Shown piece by piece: positions 34,263-44,385 of a DNA stretch of 64,000 bases (position 1 is the stretch's first letter; each line of letters starts with the position of its first letter). The translations under genes and the position numbers were made by a program. The DNA is from Ancylobacter sp. TS-1 (GTDB lineage Bacteria; Pseudomonadota; Alphaproteobacteria; Rhizobiales; Xanthobacteraceae), in assembly GCF_009223885.1 (NCBI RefSeq), contig NZ_CP045144.1:3584001-3648000 (forward strand). The letters run 5' to 3'. A model generated the notes under the pieces. That model saw nothing but the letters and a program-made list of their open reading frames with translations, had not been told where the DNA came from and searched no databases.

Positions 34263-34499
34263 ATGAAGGACGTGAAGGTGCTCGGCCCGGGTTGCAAGCG
34301 CTGCGAGGCGACCGAAGCGATGGTGAAGGATGCCGCGTCGAAGCTTGGCATCGAGGTCAGCGTCGAGAAGGTGACCGACTATGCCGAGATCGCGAAATAC
34401 GGCATCGCCTCGACGCCGGGAATCGTCATCGATGGCAAGGTCGTCCATGCTGGCGGGCTGCCGAAGGAAGGCGCCCTTGAGACGTGGCTGAGGGCGTGA
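34263..34499 (+). CDS. small thioredoxin-like protein (CxxC)
   Basis: 78 aa. A redox pair Cys11-Lys-Arg-Cys14 in VLGPGCKRCEATEAMV and the cis-proline region YGIASTPGIVIDGKVV define a minimal thioredoxin-fold disulfide protein. Such genes commonly follow arsP/DUF318 permeases. It may keep the permease or its substrate in the reduced, thiol-reactive state. It overlaps the next gene. Confidence 0.88.
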   Translation: MKDVKVLGPGCKRCEATEAMVKDAASKLGIEVSVEKVTDYAEIAKYGIASTPGIVIDGKVVHAGGLPKEGALETWLRA

Positions 34500-34912
34500 T
34501 GCTGGAGTATTCCGTAGAGGCGCGCCGCATCGACGCGCACGGCAGCCTCGCCACGACGAAACAGGCGGAAATCACGCTCGACACCGATGTGAGCGGCCGC
34601 GTGGATGCCTTCAATCCGGCCGAGCTGTTTCTCGCCGCCGTCGCCGCCTGCATGATCAAGGGGATCGAGCGGGTGGCGCCGATGCTGAAGTTCGATTTGC
34701 GTGGCGTCGAGGTCAAGCTCCACGGCGTCCGGCAGGACAGCCCGCCGAAGATGATCTCCATCGACTATGAGATCATCGTCGACACGGACGAGGACAATCA
34801 CCGCCTCGATCTGCTGCACACCAATGTCCGCAAGTTCGGCACGATCTCGAATACCGTCGCGCAGGCCACGAAGCTGGAGGGGGTCATCCGGCGCAAGTCG
34901 TCGACGCCATGA
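34499..34912 (+). CDS. OsmC family protein
   Basis: 137 aa from the ATG at 34499, overlapping the thioredoxin stop. OsmC/Ohr fold pattern: NPAELFLAAVAACMIKGIERVAPML with one of the redox cysteines, then KLHGVRQDSPPKMISIDYEI and LLHTNVRKFGTISNTVAQAT. The second typical cysteine of peroxidase members is not obvious, so it may not be a peroxidase. Its place in an ars operon suggests thiol/oxidative stress protection. Confidence 0.85.
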   Translation: MLEYSVEARRIDAHGSLATTKQAEITLDTDVSGRVDAFNPAELFLAAVAACMIKGIERVAPMLKFDLRGVEVKLHGVRQDSPPKMISIDYEIIVDTDEDNHRLDLLHTNVRKFGTISNTVAQATKLEGVIRRKSSTP

Positions 34913-35817
34913 GCGAAAGCCACACCCACGGATTACCCGAACGAACCGATTTGTCTCCGGCATTCCGCTGGGCAGTGGCGCTGAATGCCGGCTACGTCGT
35001 CATCGAGCTGATCGCGGGACTTGCGACCGGATCGCTCGCGCTGCTTGCCGATGCGGCGCATAACCTGACCGACGTCGCGGGGCTCCTGATCGCCTGGGGG
35101 GCGACCGTTCTGGCAGCCCGCCCGCCGACGTCGCACTTCACCTACGGGTTGGGGCGAGCAACCATCCTGGCGGCACTCGCCAACGCCGTGGCGATCTTGA
35201 TCGGGGTTGGCGCCGTTGTAACGGAGGCGGTTCAGCGGTTCCAGGAACCTGTCGCCGTACCGGGAGCCACAATCCTGGGCGTCGCCCTTGTCGGCATTGC
35301 GATCAACGCCGGAACGGCACTGCTCTTCCGCACCAGCCGGCACAGCGACCTGAATGCCGAGGGCGCCTTTCTCCACATGGCCGCGGATGCCGCAGTCTCG
35401 GTCGCAGTGGTCATGGCTGCGGCCGGAATCCTCCTGACGGGCTGGACCTGGCTGGATCCCGCTGTCGCCATTCTCGTCAGCCTGCTGATCGCCTGGACTT
35501 CCTTCGGGCTTCTGCGCTCCAGTCTTGGTCTTTCATTCGACGGCGTCCCGTCCGCCATCGACCGCACAGAAGTCCTGGCGTGGCTGGCGTCACGTCCGGG
35601 TGTCGCCAGCGTCCACGATCTGCACATCTGGTCTTTGAGCACGACCAGAGCGGCGCTGACGGCACATCTGATCATGCCGGGCGGGCATCCCGGCGACGGT
35701 TTTCTCGATCAGGTTGCCGGCGAACTGGCGCATGAGTTCTCCATCGCCCACGTCACGCTGCAAATCGAAGTCGGTGACAAGGATCAATGCCGCCTCGCGC
35801 CAGATGACGTCGTCTGA
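34909..35817 (+). CDS. cation diffusion facilitator (CzcD-like)
   Basis: 302 aa. Six membrane helices with the metal-site motifs SLALLADAAHNLTDVAG (His and Asp of helix II) and FLHMAADAAVSVAVVMAA (helix V), and a C-terminal cytoplasmic domain (VASVHDLHIWSLSTTRAAL). It exports zinc, cadmium or cobalt in exchange for protons. The start overlaps osmC (ATGA), so metal efflux is coupled to the arsenic operon. Confidence 0.92.
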   Translation: MSESHTHGLPERTDLSPAFRWAVALNAGYVVIELIAGLATGSLALLADAAHNLTDVAGLLIAWGATVLAARPPTSHFTYGLGRATILAALANAVAILIGVGAVVTEAVQRFQEPVAVPGATILGVALVGIAINAGTALLFRTSRHSDLNAEGAFLHMAADAAVSVAVVMAAAGILLTGWTWLDPAVAILVSLLIAWTSFGLLRSSLGLSFDGVPSAIDRTEVLAWLASRPGVASVHDLHIWSLSTTRAALTAHLIMPGGHPGDGFLDQVAGELAHEFSIAHVTLQIEVGDKDQCRLAPDDVV

Positions 35818-35854
35818 TTGCATCCGTGGGATGCTCGCAGCCAGGAGCCATTCA

Positions 35855-37042
35855 ATGTCCCGACCCGAAGTCGTCATCTGCGCACCTGTCCGTACCGCCA
35901 TCGGCACCTATAACGGCGCCCTGAAGGCCATTCCCGCGACGGAACTGGGTGCGGCCGTGGTCCGCGAGACGCTTCGGCGCACCGGCCTCGATCCCGCAGC
36001 GATCGACGGCGTCGTCATGGGCAATGTGATTCAGGCGGGAAACAGGATGAATCCGGCCCGGCAAGCCGCCATACATGGCGGCATCCCGGTCGAGGTCCCG
36101 GCAATGACCGTCAACCGCGTGTGTGGTTCCGGTGCGCAGGCGATCGCCTGCGCCGCCCAGGAGGTGTGGCTCGGCTTCGCCAAGGCCATGGTGGCAGGCG
36201 GCATGGAGAACATGGACATGGCGCCCTACCTCTTGAGCGGCGGTCGCTGGGGCTATCGCATGGGGGACGGCCAGATCTATGATTCCATGCTTCGGGACGG
36301 ATTGAACGACGCCTCTTCGGGTCAGCATTCCGGTTGGCATACCGAGGATCTGGTCGGGAAGTACCAGATCAGCCGCGAGGACTAGGACCGCTGGGCGGCC
36401 CGGTCGCAACAGCGCTTTTCCGCGGCGCAGGCCGCCGGCAAGTTCGACGACGAGATCGTCGGCTTGGAAATCAAGGGCCGGAAGGGGCCAGAGTCCTTCG
36501 CGCGCGACGAGCACAATCGCCCGGACGCGACAGTTGACTCCCTCGCGAAGCTTAAGCCGGCCTTCCGCAAGGAAGGAACGATTACAGCCGGCAATGCGCC
36601 CGGCCTGAACACGGGGGCGGCGGCGATGATCCTCGCCGAGCGCGGCTTCGCCGAAGCCAACGGCCTCACACCGGCGGCACGCCTTGTCGCCTATGGCGTC
36701 GGCGCCGTCGAGCCCGGCTTCTTTGGCATCGGCCCCGTGCCGGCGGTGCGCCAGGCGCTCGAACGCGCCGGCTGGTCAGTCGGCGACATCGAGTGCATCG
36801 AGATCAACGAAGCCTTCGCCGCCATCGCCCTCGCCGTCATCCGTGAACTCGGCCTTGTGGAGGACGTGGTCAACGTCGAAGGCGGCGCGATCGCGCACGG
36901 ACATCCGATCGGAGCCACCGGTGCCGTCCTGACGACGCGGCTGCTTCACGCAATGAAGCGCGATGGACTGAGGCGCGGCGTCGTTACGCTCTGCATTGGC
37001 GGCGGCCAGGGGATCGCGCTGGCACTTGAGACCATGAACTGA
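35855..37042 (+). pseudogene. acetyl-CoA acetyltransferase (thiolase) broken by one amber codon
   Basis: 395 codons, full thiolase length, with nucleophile Cys90 (TVNRVCGSGAQAI), GGMENMDMAPYLL, INEAFAAIALAV, GGAIAHGHPIGATGA and the C-terminal active-site Cys in LCIGGGQGIAL. Codon 177 (36383-36385) is TAG in ISRED-stop-DRWAARS, where CAG (Gln) is expected, so a single C-to-T change stops translation. Everything downstream remains intact and in frame. It is separate in function from the arsenic genes and may be passenger DNA. Confidence 0.88.
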
Positions 37043-37120
37043 GGCGGCAGGCCCGGCGAGATTACTCCGGTCCGTCGGCCCGCCGCACGTCTACCAGGCA
37101 TGCGCTATCGCCCGCGCGCA

Positions 37121-37960
37121 CTATCCAAATCTTCCGGTGACATAGGCGATCGTCCGTTCATCCCTCGGCTGGCTGAACAGCTCGGCCGTAGCACCATATT
37201 CCACCATAAGTCCGAGATGCATGAAGGCGGTGTAGTCCGAGATCCGGGCGGCTTGCTGCATATTGTGCGTGACGATAACGACCGTGTAGCGATCCCGGAA
37301 TTCATCGATCAGATCCTCGATCTTGGCCGTAGCGATCGGGTCGAGTGCCGAGGTCGGCTCGTCGAGAAGCAGGATATCCGGTTCCGGTGCGAGCGCGCGC
37401 GCGATGCACAGACGCTGCTGCTGCCCGCCCGAAAGGCCATAGGCCGACGTCTTCAACCGGTCCTTGACCTCGTCCCACAGGGCAGCCTGCCGCAGTGCCC
37501 TTTCGACCCGCTCATCGAGAACCGATCGGCTTTTGATGCCACGGATCGTCAGGCCGGCGGCGACATTGTCATAGATGCTCTTTGGGAAAGGGTTTGGCTT
37601 CTGGAACACCATGCCGATGCGCAGGCGCACCAACATCGGGTCGACGTCACGCCCCACAATGTTCAACTGTTCAGGCAGCAGCAGGATCTCTCCCTCATAG
37701 CGATTGCCGGGATAGAGATCGTGCATGCGGTTGAAGCTTCGCAGCAGCGTGCTTTTTCCACATCCCGAGGGACCGATAAGGGCTGTCACCTTGGCGTTGG
37801 CGACCGGCAGCTGGACCGATTTCAGGGCGTGGAAGGTGCCGTAGTAGAAATCGAGATTGCGCACATCGATACGCAGGTCCGGTGCCGCGTCGAGGACGCG
37901 CGGAGCCGCCTCGACCTGTTTGATGAGATGAGTGGAATCATTGGGAGAAAGCCGATTCAC
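37121..37960 (-). CDS. pstB: phosphate ABC transporter ATP-binding protein PstB
   Basis: 279 aa from the GTG at 37960, overlapping the pstA stop. Walker [11 protein letters not shown]-loop [15 protein letters not shown] (diagnostic for PstB), signature [18 protein letters not shown] and Walker [14 protein letters not shown] are all present. It powers high-affinity phosphate uptake. Last gene of pstSCAB; phoU is absent. Confidence 0.95.
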   Translation of the reverse strand: MNRLSPNDSTHLIKQVEAAPRVLDAAPDLRIDVRNLDFYYGTFHALKSVQLPVANAKVTALIGPSGCGKSTLLRSFNRMHDLYPGNRYEGEILLLPEQLNIVGRDVDPMLVRLRIGMVFQKPNPFPKSIYDNVAAGLTIRGIKSRSVLDERVERALRQAALWDEVKDRLKTSAYGLSGGQQQRLCIARALAPEPDILLLDEPTSALDPIATAKIEDLIDEFRDRYTVVIVTHNMQQAARISDYTAFMHLGLMVEYGATAELFSQPRDERTIAYVTGRFG

Positions 37961-38877
37961 CGCATGGCCCTTCTGAGTTTGTAGCGCAGCCAGATGGCGC
38001 CAGCGTTCATGAGCAGGGTCATCGCGAGCAGGATGAGACCCGTCGCCGCCGCGTTGATATGGAAGCCCGCCTGCGGCCGCGAGACCCAGTTGAACATCTG
38101 GATGGGCATCACGGTAAAGGGCGATCCCAGCCAATCGAAATTGATGAAGGGGAATTCGGTTCCCACCGGCGAAGGGGGCAGGAAGGCGATGAAGGTAAGC
38201 GCGCCGATCGTGATGATCGGCGCCGTTTCCCCGATCGCCCGCGACATGCCGACGATGGCGCCGGTGAGGATGCCGGGCCGCGCCGCAGGCAGGATGTAGC
38301 CCCCTACCGTCTGCCATTTATCAGCCCCAAGGGCGAAGGCGGCCTCCCGCACCTCCTGAGGGATAGATCGCACGGCCTCGCGTGTCGCGACGATGATGAT
38401 GGGCAGGATCAGCAAGGCAAGCGTGAGGCCGGCGACAAAGATGGTCTGGCCGAGGCCAAACATCTGAATAAACAAGCCGAGCGCCAGCAACCCGTAAATG
38501 ATGGAGGGGACGCCGGCGAGATTGGTGACGTTGATCTCGATCAGGTTGGTTATGAGGTTCTTGGGCGCGTATTCCTCGAGATATAGGCTGGCGGCCACGC
38601 CGAGCGGAACGGCGAGCGAAGCGGTGACGATCATGACCAGCACGCTGCCCACCCAGGCCGAGAGAATGCCGGCGTCGTTCGGGCGGCGGGAAGGAAAGCT
38701 GGTGAGAAAGTCGTAGTCGATGCGACCAAGACCATCCACCATGAAGTCGATGATCAGGGTCAGCAGGACCAGCATGGTCAAGCTGAGCACTGACAGGCCG
38801 AGCAGCGCAAACCGCTTTTCGGATCGGCGCGCGCGGCGGATGATCTCGGCTTCAGCCAATGGGGATAGGTCGGTCAT
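37957..38877 (-). CDS. pstA: phosphate ABC transporter permease PstA
   Basis: 306 aa from the ATG at 38877 (a TTG at 38895 would overlap pstC). Six membrane helices and the permease EAA-type loop [28 protein letters not shown], followed by [14 protein letters not shown]. It forms the phosphate channel with PstC. It overlaps pstB by 4 bp. Confidence 0.94.
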   Translation of the reverse strand: MTDLSPLAEAEIIRRARRSEKRFALLGLSVLSLTMLVLLTLIIDFMVDGLGRIDYDFLTSFPSRRPNDAGILSAWVGSVLVMIVTASLAVPLGVAASLYLEEYAPKNLITNLIEINVTNLAGVPSIIYGLLALGLFIQMFGLGQTIFVAGLTLALLILPIIIVATREAVRSIPQEVREAAFALGADKWQTVGGYILPAARPGILTGAIVGMSRAIGETAPIITIGALTFIAFLPPSPVGTEFPFINFDWLGSPFTVMPIQMFNWVSRPQAGFHINAAATGLILLAMTLLMNAGAIWLRYKLRRAMR

Positions 38878-38891
38878 CGTGCAGGGAGGCC

Positions 38892-39821
38892 TCAATAGAC
38901 TTCGCGGTATTTACGCCGGAGCACGAAGGCAATGATGTTGAAGGTGAGGGTCATCAGGAACAGCGTCAGCCCGGCGGCGAAGATCGTCAGATAGGCGATC
39001 GAGTCGTGCGGCACATCGCCAAGGCTGATCTGCACGATGTAGGCCGTGATGGTGGCGGCGCCCTCCAGGGGATTGAGCGCGATCTTCGCCTGCTGTCCCG
39101 CAGCGATCGCGACCACCATCGTCTCGCCGACCGCGCGCGACATGCCGAGCATGTAGGCTGCGGTAATGCCCGAGAGGGCTCCCGGTATCACCATCTTCAC
39201 GCCGGTCTGCATCCGCGTGTAGCCGAGCGCATACGCGCCCTCGCGCAGCGTGTTCGGCACCGCGCGCATCGCATCCTCACTGACTGAGACGATGTAGGGA
39301 AGAATCATGATTCCCATGACAACGCCGGGAACCAGAAGATTGAAGCCGGCAAGGCCGGGGATGAAGGTCTGGAACAGCGGCGTCAGGAAGAGCAGGGCGA
39401 AGTAGCCGAAGGCCACGGTGGGCACGCCGGCAATGAGCTCCAGAAACGGCTTGATGATTTCCCGCAAAGTCGGCGGGGCGAATTCACTGAGATAGATGGC
39501 GAGAATGGTTCCCGCCGGAATCGCGACCACCAGGGCGATGCCGGACGTCATCAGGGTCCCCGACACCAGGGTCATGATGCCGAAGTGCTTGTCCTGGAAA
39601 ACGGGCGTCCACTGCGTGTCCGTCAGGAAGTCGACCATCGACACCTGAGCGAAGAAGCGCACGCTCTCGCTCACCAGAACATAGACGATACCCATGGTCA
39701 CGAGCACGGAAACGAAAGCCGCTCCAAACATGATGGCGCGCATCGCCCGGTCGATCAGGCGACGGCGCGCCAGGAAGCGCGGGGAGACGAGAAGCGGCAT
39801 CAGGGTCGTGGAGGCGGGCAC
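38892..39821 (-). CDS. pstC: phosphate ABC transporter permease PstC
   Basis: 309 aa from a GTG at 39821. Six membrane helices and the PstC motif GAYALGYTRMQTGVKMVIPGALSGITAAYMLGMSRAVGETMVV. It lies 63 bp downstream of pstS, after a strong hairpin (39848-39876). The start codon and this hairpin would both keep its level below that of the binding protein. Confidence 0.93.
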   Translation of the reverse strand: MPASTTLMPLLVSPRFLARRRLIDRAMRAIMFGAAFVSVLVTMGIVYVLVSESVRFFAQVSMVDFLTDTQWTPVFQDKHFGIMTLVSGTLMTSGIALVVAIPAGTILAIYLSEFAPPTLREIIKPFLELIAGVPTVAFGYFALLFLTPLFQTFIPGLAGFNLLVPGVVMGIMILPYIVSVSEDAMRAVPNTLREGAYALGYTRMQTGVKMVIPGALSGITAAYMLGMSRAVGETMVVAIAAGQQAKIALNPLEGAATITAYIVQISLGDVPHDSIAYLTIFAAGLTLFLMTLTFNIIAFVLRRKYREVY

Positions 39822-39847
39822 TGTACCATTCCGGTTGTTGAGGGTAC

Positions 39848-39876
39848 GGACCGGGAGCGTTCACCGCTCCCGGTCC
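39848..39876 (-). terminator. 12-bp hairpin between pstS and pstC
   Basis: GGACCGGGAGCG-ttcac-CGCTCCCGGTCC is a perfect stem. With no U-tract, it is more likely a 3' stabiliser or partial terminator that gives excess pstS message over pstCAB, as often seen in binding-protein-dependent operons. Confidence 0.65.
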
Positions 39877-39884
39877 GAGCGGCA

Positions 39885-40886
39885 TCAATAGACGAGCTTT
39901 TCCTTGAGCAAATCCTCGACCGACACGCCGACCTTGGAGCCGGTGAAGCCGGTGCCGATCTCGCGCTTGGCGAAGCGCTCCTGGAAGGCTTTGAGCGCGG
40001 CTTCGGGCAGCGGCACGTAGCCGACTTCCTTGACCAGTTCGACGGCGTGCTTCGGGTCCTGGTAGAACTCGACGAACTTCGCGACTTCCGGCTTGGCCTC
40101 GGCCGCCTTCTTGCTCACATAGATGAAGATCGGGCGCGACAGTGGCTGGTACTTGCCGGTGCGGGCATTCTCGACGTTCGGCTCGACTGCAGGAGCGGAG
40201 TCATTGAGCTTGATCTTGACCGCCTTCAGCTTGTCGGCGTTTTCCTCGAAATAGGCGAGGCCGAAGAAGCCCAGCGCATTCGGGTCGCCGGCAACGCCCT
40301 GCACCAGCACGTTGTCGTCCTCGGAGGCCGTGAAGTCGCCACGGCTCGAGTGCTCCTTGCCGACGATGGCGGCGGTGAAATAGTCGTAGGTGCCGGAATC
40401 CACGCCGGCCCCGTACAGCACGAGCGGCTTGTCGGGGAAGCTGGAGCGCACCTGCTTCCAGTTGGTGATCTTGCCCTGGGCTTCCGGCTGCCAGATCGTC
40501 TTCAACTCGGCAACCGTCATCTCCGACGCCCAGTCATTGGACGGATGCACGATCACGGTGAGCGCATCGAGCGCCACCGGAAGCTCGATATACTCGACAC
40601 CCGCTTCCTTGCAGGCCTTCTGCTCGGCTGCGGTGATCGGGCGCGAGGCATTGGAGATGTCGGTCTCGCCACGGCAGAATTTCTTGAAACCGCCGCCAGT
40701 TCCTGAAAGGCCGACTGTCACCTTGATGTTCGGATTAGCCTTCTGGAATTCCTCGGCCATCGCCTCGGTCACTGGAAAGACGGTCGAGGAGCCATCGGCC
40801 TGGACAACGGCCTGTGCGCTGGCGCCATGGAACGCGCCGCTGACCGCGAGCAGCGCGAGCGCGCCAGCCATGGTGATTGTCTTCAT
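39885..40886 (-). CDS. pstS: phosphate-binding protein PstS (SphX-like)
   Basis: 333 aa with a signal peptide (about residues 1-24, GASAQ). The mature protein shows [43 protein letters not shown], and [13 protein letters not shown], typical of SphX/PstS phosphate receptors. It captures phosphate in the periplasm for PstCAB. A candidate Pho box lies upstream. In an arsenic setting, a receptor that distinguishes phosphate from arsenate would help cells take up phosphate safely. Confidence 0.93.
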   Translation of the reverse strand: MKTITMAGALALLAVSGAFHGASAQAVVQADGSSTVFPVTEAMAEEFQKANPNIKVTVGLSGTGGGFKKFCRGETDISNASRPITAAEQKACKEAGVEYIELPVALDALTVIVHPSNDWASEMTVAELKTIWQPEAQGKITNWKQVRSSFPDKPLVLYGAGVDSGTYDYFTAAIVGKEHSSRGDFTASEDDNVLVQGVAGDPNALGFFGLAYFEENADKLKAVKIKLNDSAPAVEPNVENARTGKYQPLSRPIFIYVSKKAAEAKPEVAKFVEFYQDPKHAVELVKEVGYVPLPEAALKAFQERFAKREIGTGFTGSKVGVSVEDLLKEKLVY

Positions 40887-40957
40887 CGCTCACTCCCGTT
40901 TGAAGCTGAACCTAGGGAGGCCCCCCCCCCGATACGGCGCTGTCCTAGAGTTGCTCT

Positions 40958-40975
40958 GTTACAAGTGTGTGACAG
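40958..40975 (-). promoter_or_regulatory. candidate Pho box upstream of pstS
   Basis: On the minus strand: CTGTCAC-ACAC-TTGTAAC, two 7-bp direct repeats spaced 11 bp apart as in PhoB boxes (CTGTCAT-N4-CTGTCAT). It is about 72 bp before the pstS start codon, with a run of ten G/C bases (40921-40930) between them. Phosphate-starvation control of pstSCAB is expected. Confidence 0.55.
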
Positions 40976-41367
40976 AGCCGTCTCGGTTCTTAATTGCTCT
41001 GAATAGACGAATCTAAGTTCCGAACCTAAACGTTAACAAATCGCGGATTATCAATAGTTTATGTATTAAATATTTTTATATATAATATGAAAATCGACAT
41101 TTAGGTTGATCAATAACATAAACATGCCGCAATACATCAGAATGGATCGCGGGTACGTGTTCGGCGAAATGCCTCCAATAACTGTATGAGGGACGCGGAA
41201 CTTGGCAGCAGCCACCCCGTCGCCGCTGAATCTGCGAGATGATGTTCGCATTATACGTCGAAAATTCTCGACAAAAAGAAATGTCTTCCCGTGTCATGGG
41301 GGTGTCGCATATCACTTCTAACCATTCGTCGATCTATCCCGACGGATTGATTTTTAAGGGTGTTCCG
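40976..41367. other. AT-rich intergenic region between the two pstS genes
   Basis: This divergent gap is strikingly AT-rich at 41040-41110, unlike the rest of the window. It must hold the promoter of the rightward pstS-like operon. A degenerate Pho-box-like GTGTCAT-GGGG-GTGTCGC is at 41291-41308. Reading frames that enter it (from 41239) are extensions without conserved content. No gene is supported. Confidence 0.45.
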
Positions 41368-42387
41368 ATGCGCCGCTCCTCCCTTGCCCTGATTGCTGCA
41401 GCTCTGCTGATCCTCGTGTCGGGCGCGCGCGCCGACGAATTGAGTGGTGCGGGCTCGACCTTTGCCTATCCGATCATGTGGAAATGGTCGGAGGTCTATC
41501 GCCAATCCACCGGGACGATCGTTGCCTACCAGTCAATCGGCTCCTCCGGCGGCGTGAACCGGATCAGCAACAAGGCGACCGACTTTGGCGCCTCCGACAA
41601 GCCGCTGAAGCCGGAGGAACTTGAACGGCTTGGCCTCGGCCAGTTTCCGATCGTGTTCGGTGGCGTGGTGCCGGTCGTGAACATCGACGGCGTCGCGCCC
41701 GGCACGATGCGGTTTACGGGTGGCGTGCTGGCGGACATCTATATGGGCAAGATCACCAAATGGTCGGATCCCGCGCTCAAGGCACTCAACCCGGATCTTT
41801 CTTTGCCGGATAGCCTGATTGCCGTAATCCATCGCTCGGACGGGTCTGGAACCACCTTCAACTGGGTGTCCTACCTCTCCAAGACGAGCCCGGAATGGAA
41901 GCAGGAGCTCGGCGAGGGCAGTTCCGTCGCCTGGCCGGTCGGCAGTGGCGCGCGTGGCAATGAAGGTGTCTCCCTCGCCGTTCAGCGGACACCGAACGCG
42001 ATCGGTTATGTCGAGTTCACCTATGTGACGCAGGCCAAGCTCACCTATGGCCTGGTGGAGAACCGTGCCGGCCATTTTATCGCCCCGAGCGCCGCCTCGT
42101 TCCAGGCCGCGGCGCTCGGCGTGGACTGGACGAAGACGCGCGATTTCTTCGCCACGATTAATGATTCCGAGGCTCCCGAGGCTTACCCGATCGCCGCCAC
42201 CACTTTCGTTCTGATGTACAAGTCGCCAGCCAATCCCGCGCGCAACCGGACAGGCCTGGCCTTCTTCGACTTTGCGCTTGGCGCCGGCAGCGAATATGCA
42301 TCGCAGCTCGGCTATGTTCCGCTGCCTGAGCCGCTGGTGCAGCAGGTGAAGAACTATTGGGCGGCGACGTTCAAGAGCGGAAGCTGA
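41368..42387 (+). CDS. pstS: second phosphate-binding protein PstS
   Basis: 339 aa from the ATG at 41368, which has TAAGGG upstream and begins a signal peptide (MRRSSLALIAAALLILVSGARA). Mature motifs: SGAGSTFAYPIMWKW, QSIGSSGGVNRI, KATDFGASDKPL, HRSDGSGTTFNWVSYL and GSGARGNEGVSLAVQ are those of classical PstS. It belongs to a different PstS branch from 39885-40886. It heads an operon with arsR-arsC, hinting at induction by arsenic. Confidence 0.93.
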   Translation: MRRSSLALIAAALLILVSGARADELSGAGSTFAYPIMWKWSEVYRQSTGTIVAYQSIGSSGGVNRISNKATDFGASDKPLKPEELERLGLGQFPIVFGGVVPVVNIDGVAPGTMRFTGGVLADIYMGKITKWSDPALKALNPDLSLPDSLIAVIHRSDGSGTTFNWVSYLSKTSPEWKQELGEGSSVAWPVGSGARGNEGVSLAVQRTPNAIGYVEFTYVTQAKLTYGLVENRAGHFIAPSAASFQAAALGVDWTKTRDFFATINDSEAPEAYPIAATTFVLMYKSPANPARNRTGLAFFDFALGAGSEYASQLGYVPLPEPLVQQVKNYWAATFKSGS

Positions 42388-42409
42388 CGCACGGAACAGG
42401 GACGGATAG

Positions 42410-43297
42410 ATGCAAAGCCAGTCGAAGGATGTGAAGCGGCTCGTGTCGGACGATGCGGTCGAGATGTTCGACGTGCTGGCCCAGCCGACCCGCTTTGATG
42501 CCTTCCGCCTGCTGCTGCGCTATGCGCCCTTCGGGCTGAACGCCGGGGATGTCGCCCGCCTGCTGGCCGTGCCGCACAACACGATGTCGACCCATCTCGC
42601 CCAATTGGAGCGGGCAGGTCTGGTGGCGTCGCGCCGCGAGGGCCGGTCGATCATCTATGCCGCGAAGACGGGGAGGGCGGCGGCGGTTCTAGAGTTGCTG
42701 CTCAGTGAATTGCCGGCCCAGGCCGATGCGGGCGCCGGGTTTCCGCGCCTGCGTCCGGGGGAGCCGGCGGAGCGCCGCTACAATGTGCTGCTCGTCTGCT
42801 CGCACAATTCGGCGCGCTCGATCATGGCCGAGGCGGTGCTGAACCGCGAGGGGCGCGGACGTTTTCGCGCCTTCTCCGCCGGCAGCGTCCCGCGCGACAC
42901 ACCGCATCCCCTGGCGCTCGATCTGTTGCGTTCGCTCGGCTACACGACCGACGATCTGCGGTCCAAGAGCTGGGACGAGTTTGCCGGGCGCGCCGTCGAG
43001 CCGATGGACTTCGTGATCACTGTCTGCGACGCTGCCGCGGGCGAGAGCTGTCCACTTTTCCCCGGCCATCCCCTGACCGCGCATTGGGGTCTTTCCGACC
43101 CCGCCGCATCCGGCGGAACGGAGACAGAGTTGCGGGCGGCGTTCATCAGCACGTACCGGCAGATCGCGGCCCGCATGTCCGCCTTCGTCAACCTGCCGCT
43201 CGAGGCCCTCGACCTTGCCAGCTTGAAGGCTCGCCTCGGCGATATTTCGGTGATGGACGGCGCCACCGAGATGACACTGGCTGCACGTGCGGCCTGA
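42410..43297 (+). CDS. arsC: ArsR-ArsC fusion: HTH plus arsenate reductase
   Basis: 295 aa. Residues 15-100 are an ArsR-like winged HTH (FDVLAQPTRFDAFRLLL, HNTMSTHLAQLERAGLV) without the usual CVC metal motif. Residues 124-290 are a low-molecular-weight phosphatase-type arsenate reductase with the P-loop CSHNSARS (Cys130-X5-Arg136) and a later KSWDEFAG and DFVITVCD. It would reduce arsenate to arsenite while the HTH part may regulate the operon. Such fusions are known in proteobacterial ars clusters. Confidence 0.92.
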   Translation: MQSQSKDVKRLVSDDAVEMFDVLAQPTRFDAFRLLLRYAPFGLNAGDVARLLAVPHNTMSTHLAQLERAGLVASRREGRSIIYAAKTGRAAAVLELLLSELPAQADAGAGFPRLRPGEPAERRYNVLLVCSHNSARSIMAEAVLNREGRGRFRAFSAGSVPRDTPHPLALDLLRSLGYTTDDLRSKSWDEFAGRAVEPMDFVITVCDAAAGESCPLFPGHPLTAHWGLSDPAASGGTETELRAAFISTYRQIAARMSAFVNLPLEALDLASLKARLGDISVMDGATEMTLAARAA

Positions 43298-43385
43298 ATG
43301 CGACGAACTGTGATCTATTTTGTAGTCAAACCGTCACAGAACACAATTAGTGACGTGATCAGCGAATGTTGCTCGGGAGAGATGC

Positions 43386-44360
43386 ATGTCACTGATCCGG
43401 CGTTTACTCAGAGTGTCCGGTCTTTCCATTACGTTGACGATGGCGGGAGTTGGCATTTCACATGCCGAATTCAAGCTTGATCCGCGCTTTACGGATACGA
43501 ATGGCGACATGGTCGCCGATGCGCCCACGGATGCTGCCAAGCAGATCGATCCCGACACGCTGATCTTCGCTTATACACCGGTGGAGGACCCGGCCGTCTA
43601 TGCCAAGGTGTGGCAGGAATTCCTAGACCACCTCGCCAAGACCACGGGTAAGAAGGTGCAGTTCTTTCCTGTGCAGTCCAACGCTGCCCAGCTCGAGGCG
43701 ATGCGTGCTGGCCGCCTTCACGTCGCCGGCTTCAATACCGGCTCGAATCCGATTGCGGTGGCCTGCGCCGGCTTCGTGCCCTTCACCATGATGGCCTCGA
43801 AGCAGGGTGCGTTCGGCTACGAGATGGAAATCATCACCTATCCTGGCTCGGGCGTCACAAAGGTCGAGGACATCAAGGGCAAGAAGATGGCCTTTACCTC
43901 CGAGACCTCGAACTCGGGTTACAAGGCGCCGTCGGCGCTTTTGCGCACCGAGTTCAATCTGGAGGCCGGCAAGGACTATGAGCCGGTCTTCTCCGGCAAG
44001 CACGACAACTCCATTCTCGGCGTCGCCAACAAGGATTATCCTGCGGCGGCGATCGCCAACTCCGTGATGAAACGCATGGTCGCCCGCGGCGTCATCAAGC
44101 CCGAGCAGGTCGTCACCATCTACAAGTCGCAGACCTTCCCGACGACCGGCTATGGCTATGTCTACAACCTCAAGCCCGAGCTGGCCGAGAAGGTGAAGGA
44201 GGCATTCCGCACCTTCAACTGGGAGGGGACGGCGCTGCTCAAGGAGTTCCAGACCTCCGAGCCGCCGCAGGAAGCTTTCATCCCGATCACCTTCAAGGAC
44301 AATTGGGCGGTGATCCGCCAGATCGATGCCGCGATGGGTGTCAGCTACGACTGCAAGTGA
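43386..44360 (+). CDS. phnD: phosphate/phosphonate-type substrate-binding protein (PhnD-like)
   Basis: 324 aa with a signal peptide (about residues 1-27, SHAE). PhnD/PtxB-like features: [42 protein letters not shown] and [20 protein letters not shown]. Members of this class bind phosphonate, phosphite or phosphate, and arsenite receptors such as AioX are distant relatives. Placed between arsC and arsO, it may sense or import an oxyanion related to arsenic metabolism. Confidence 0.88.
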   Translation: MSLIRRLLRVSGLSITLTMAGVGISHAEFKLDPRFTDTNGDMVADAPTDAAKQIDPDTLIFAYTPVEDPAVYAKVWQEFLDHLAKTTGKKVQFFPVQSNAAQLEAMRAGRLHVAGFNTGSNPIAVACAGFVPFTMMASKQGAFGYEMEIITYPGSGVTKVEDIKGKKMAFTSETSNSGYKAPSALLRTEFNLEAGKDYEPVFSGKHDNSILGVANKDYPAAAIANSVMKRMVARGVIKPEQVVTIYKSQTFPTTGYGYVYNLKPELAEKVKEAFRTFNWEGTALLKEFQTSEPPQEAFIPITFKDNWAVIRQIDAAMGVSYDCK

Positions 44361-44385
44361 CAGGCACCAATCGAGGTTTGTGACC

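Noticed and set aside
36464..37042. Second half of the thiolase as an independent gene
   Set aside because: It is in the same frame as the first half and restarts only inside the domain; a single amber codon explains the split better.
41239..41367. N-terminal extension of the second PstS from 41239
   Set aside because: The extension lies in AT-rich intergenic sequence and would bury the signal peptide that begins at 41368.
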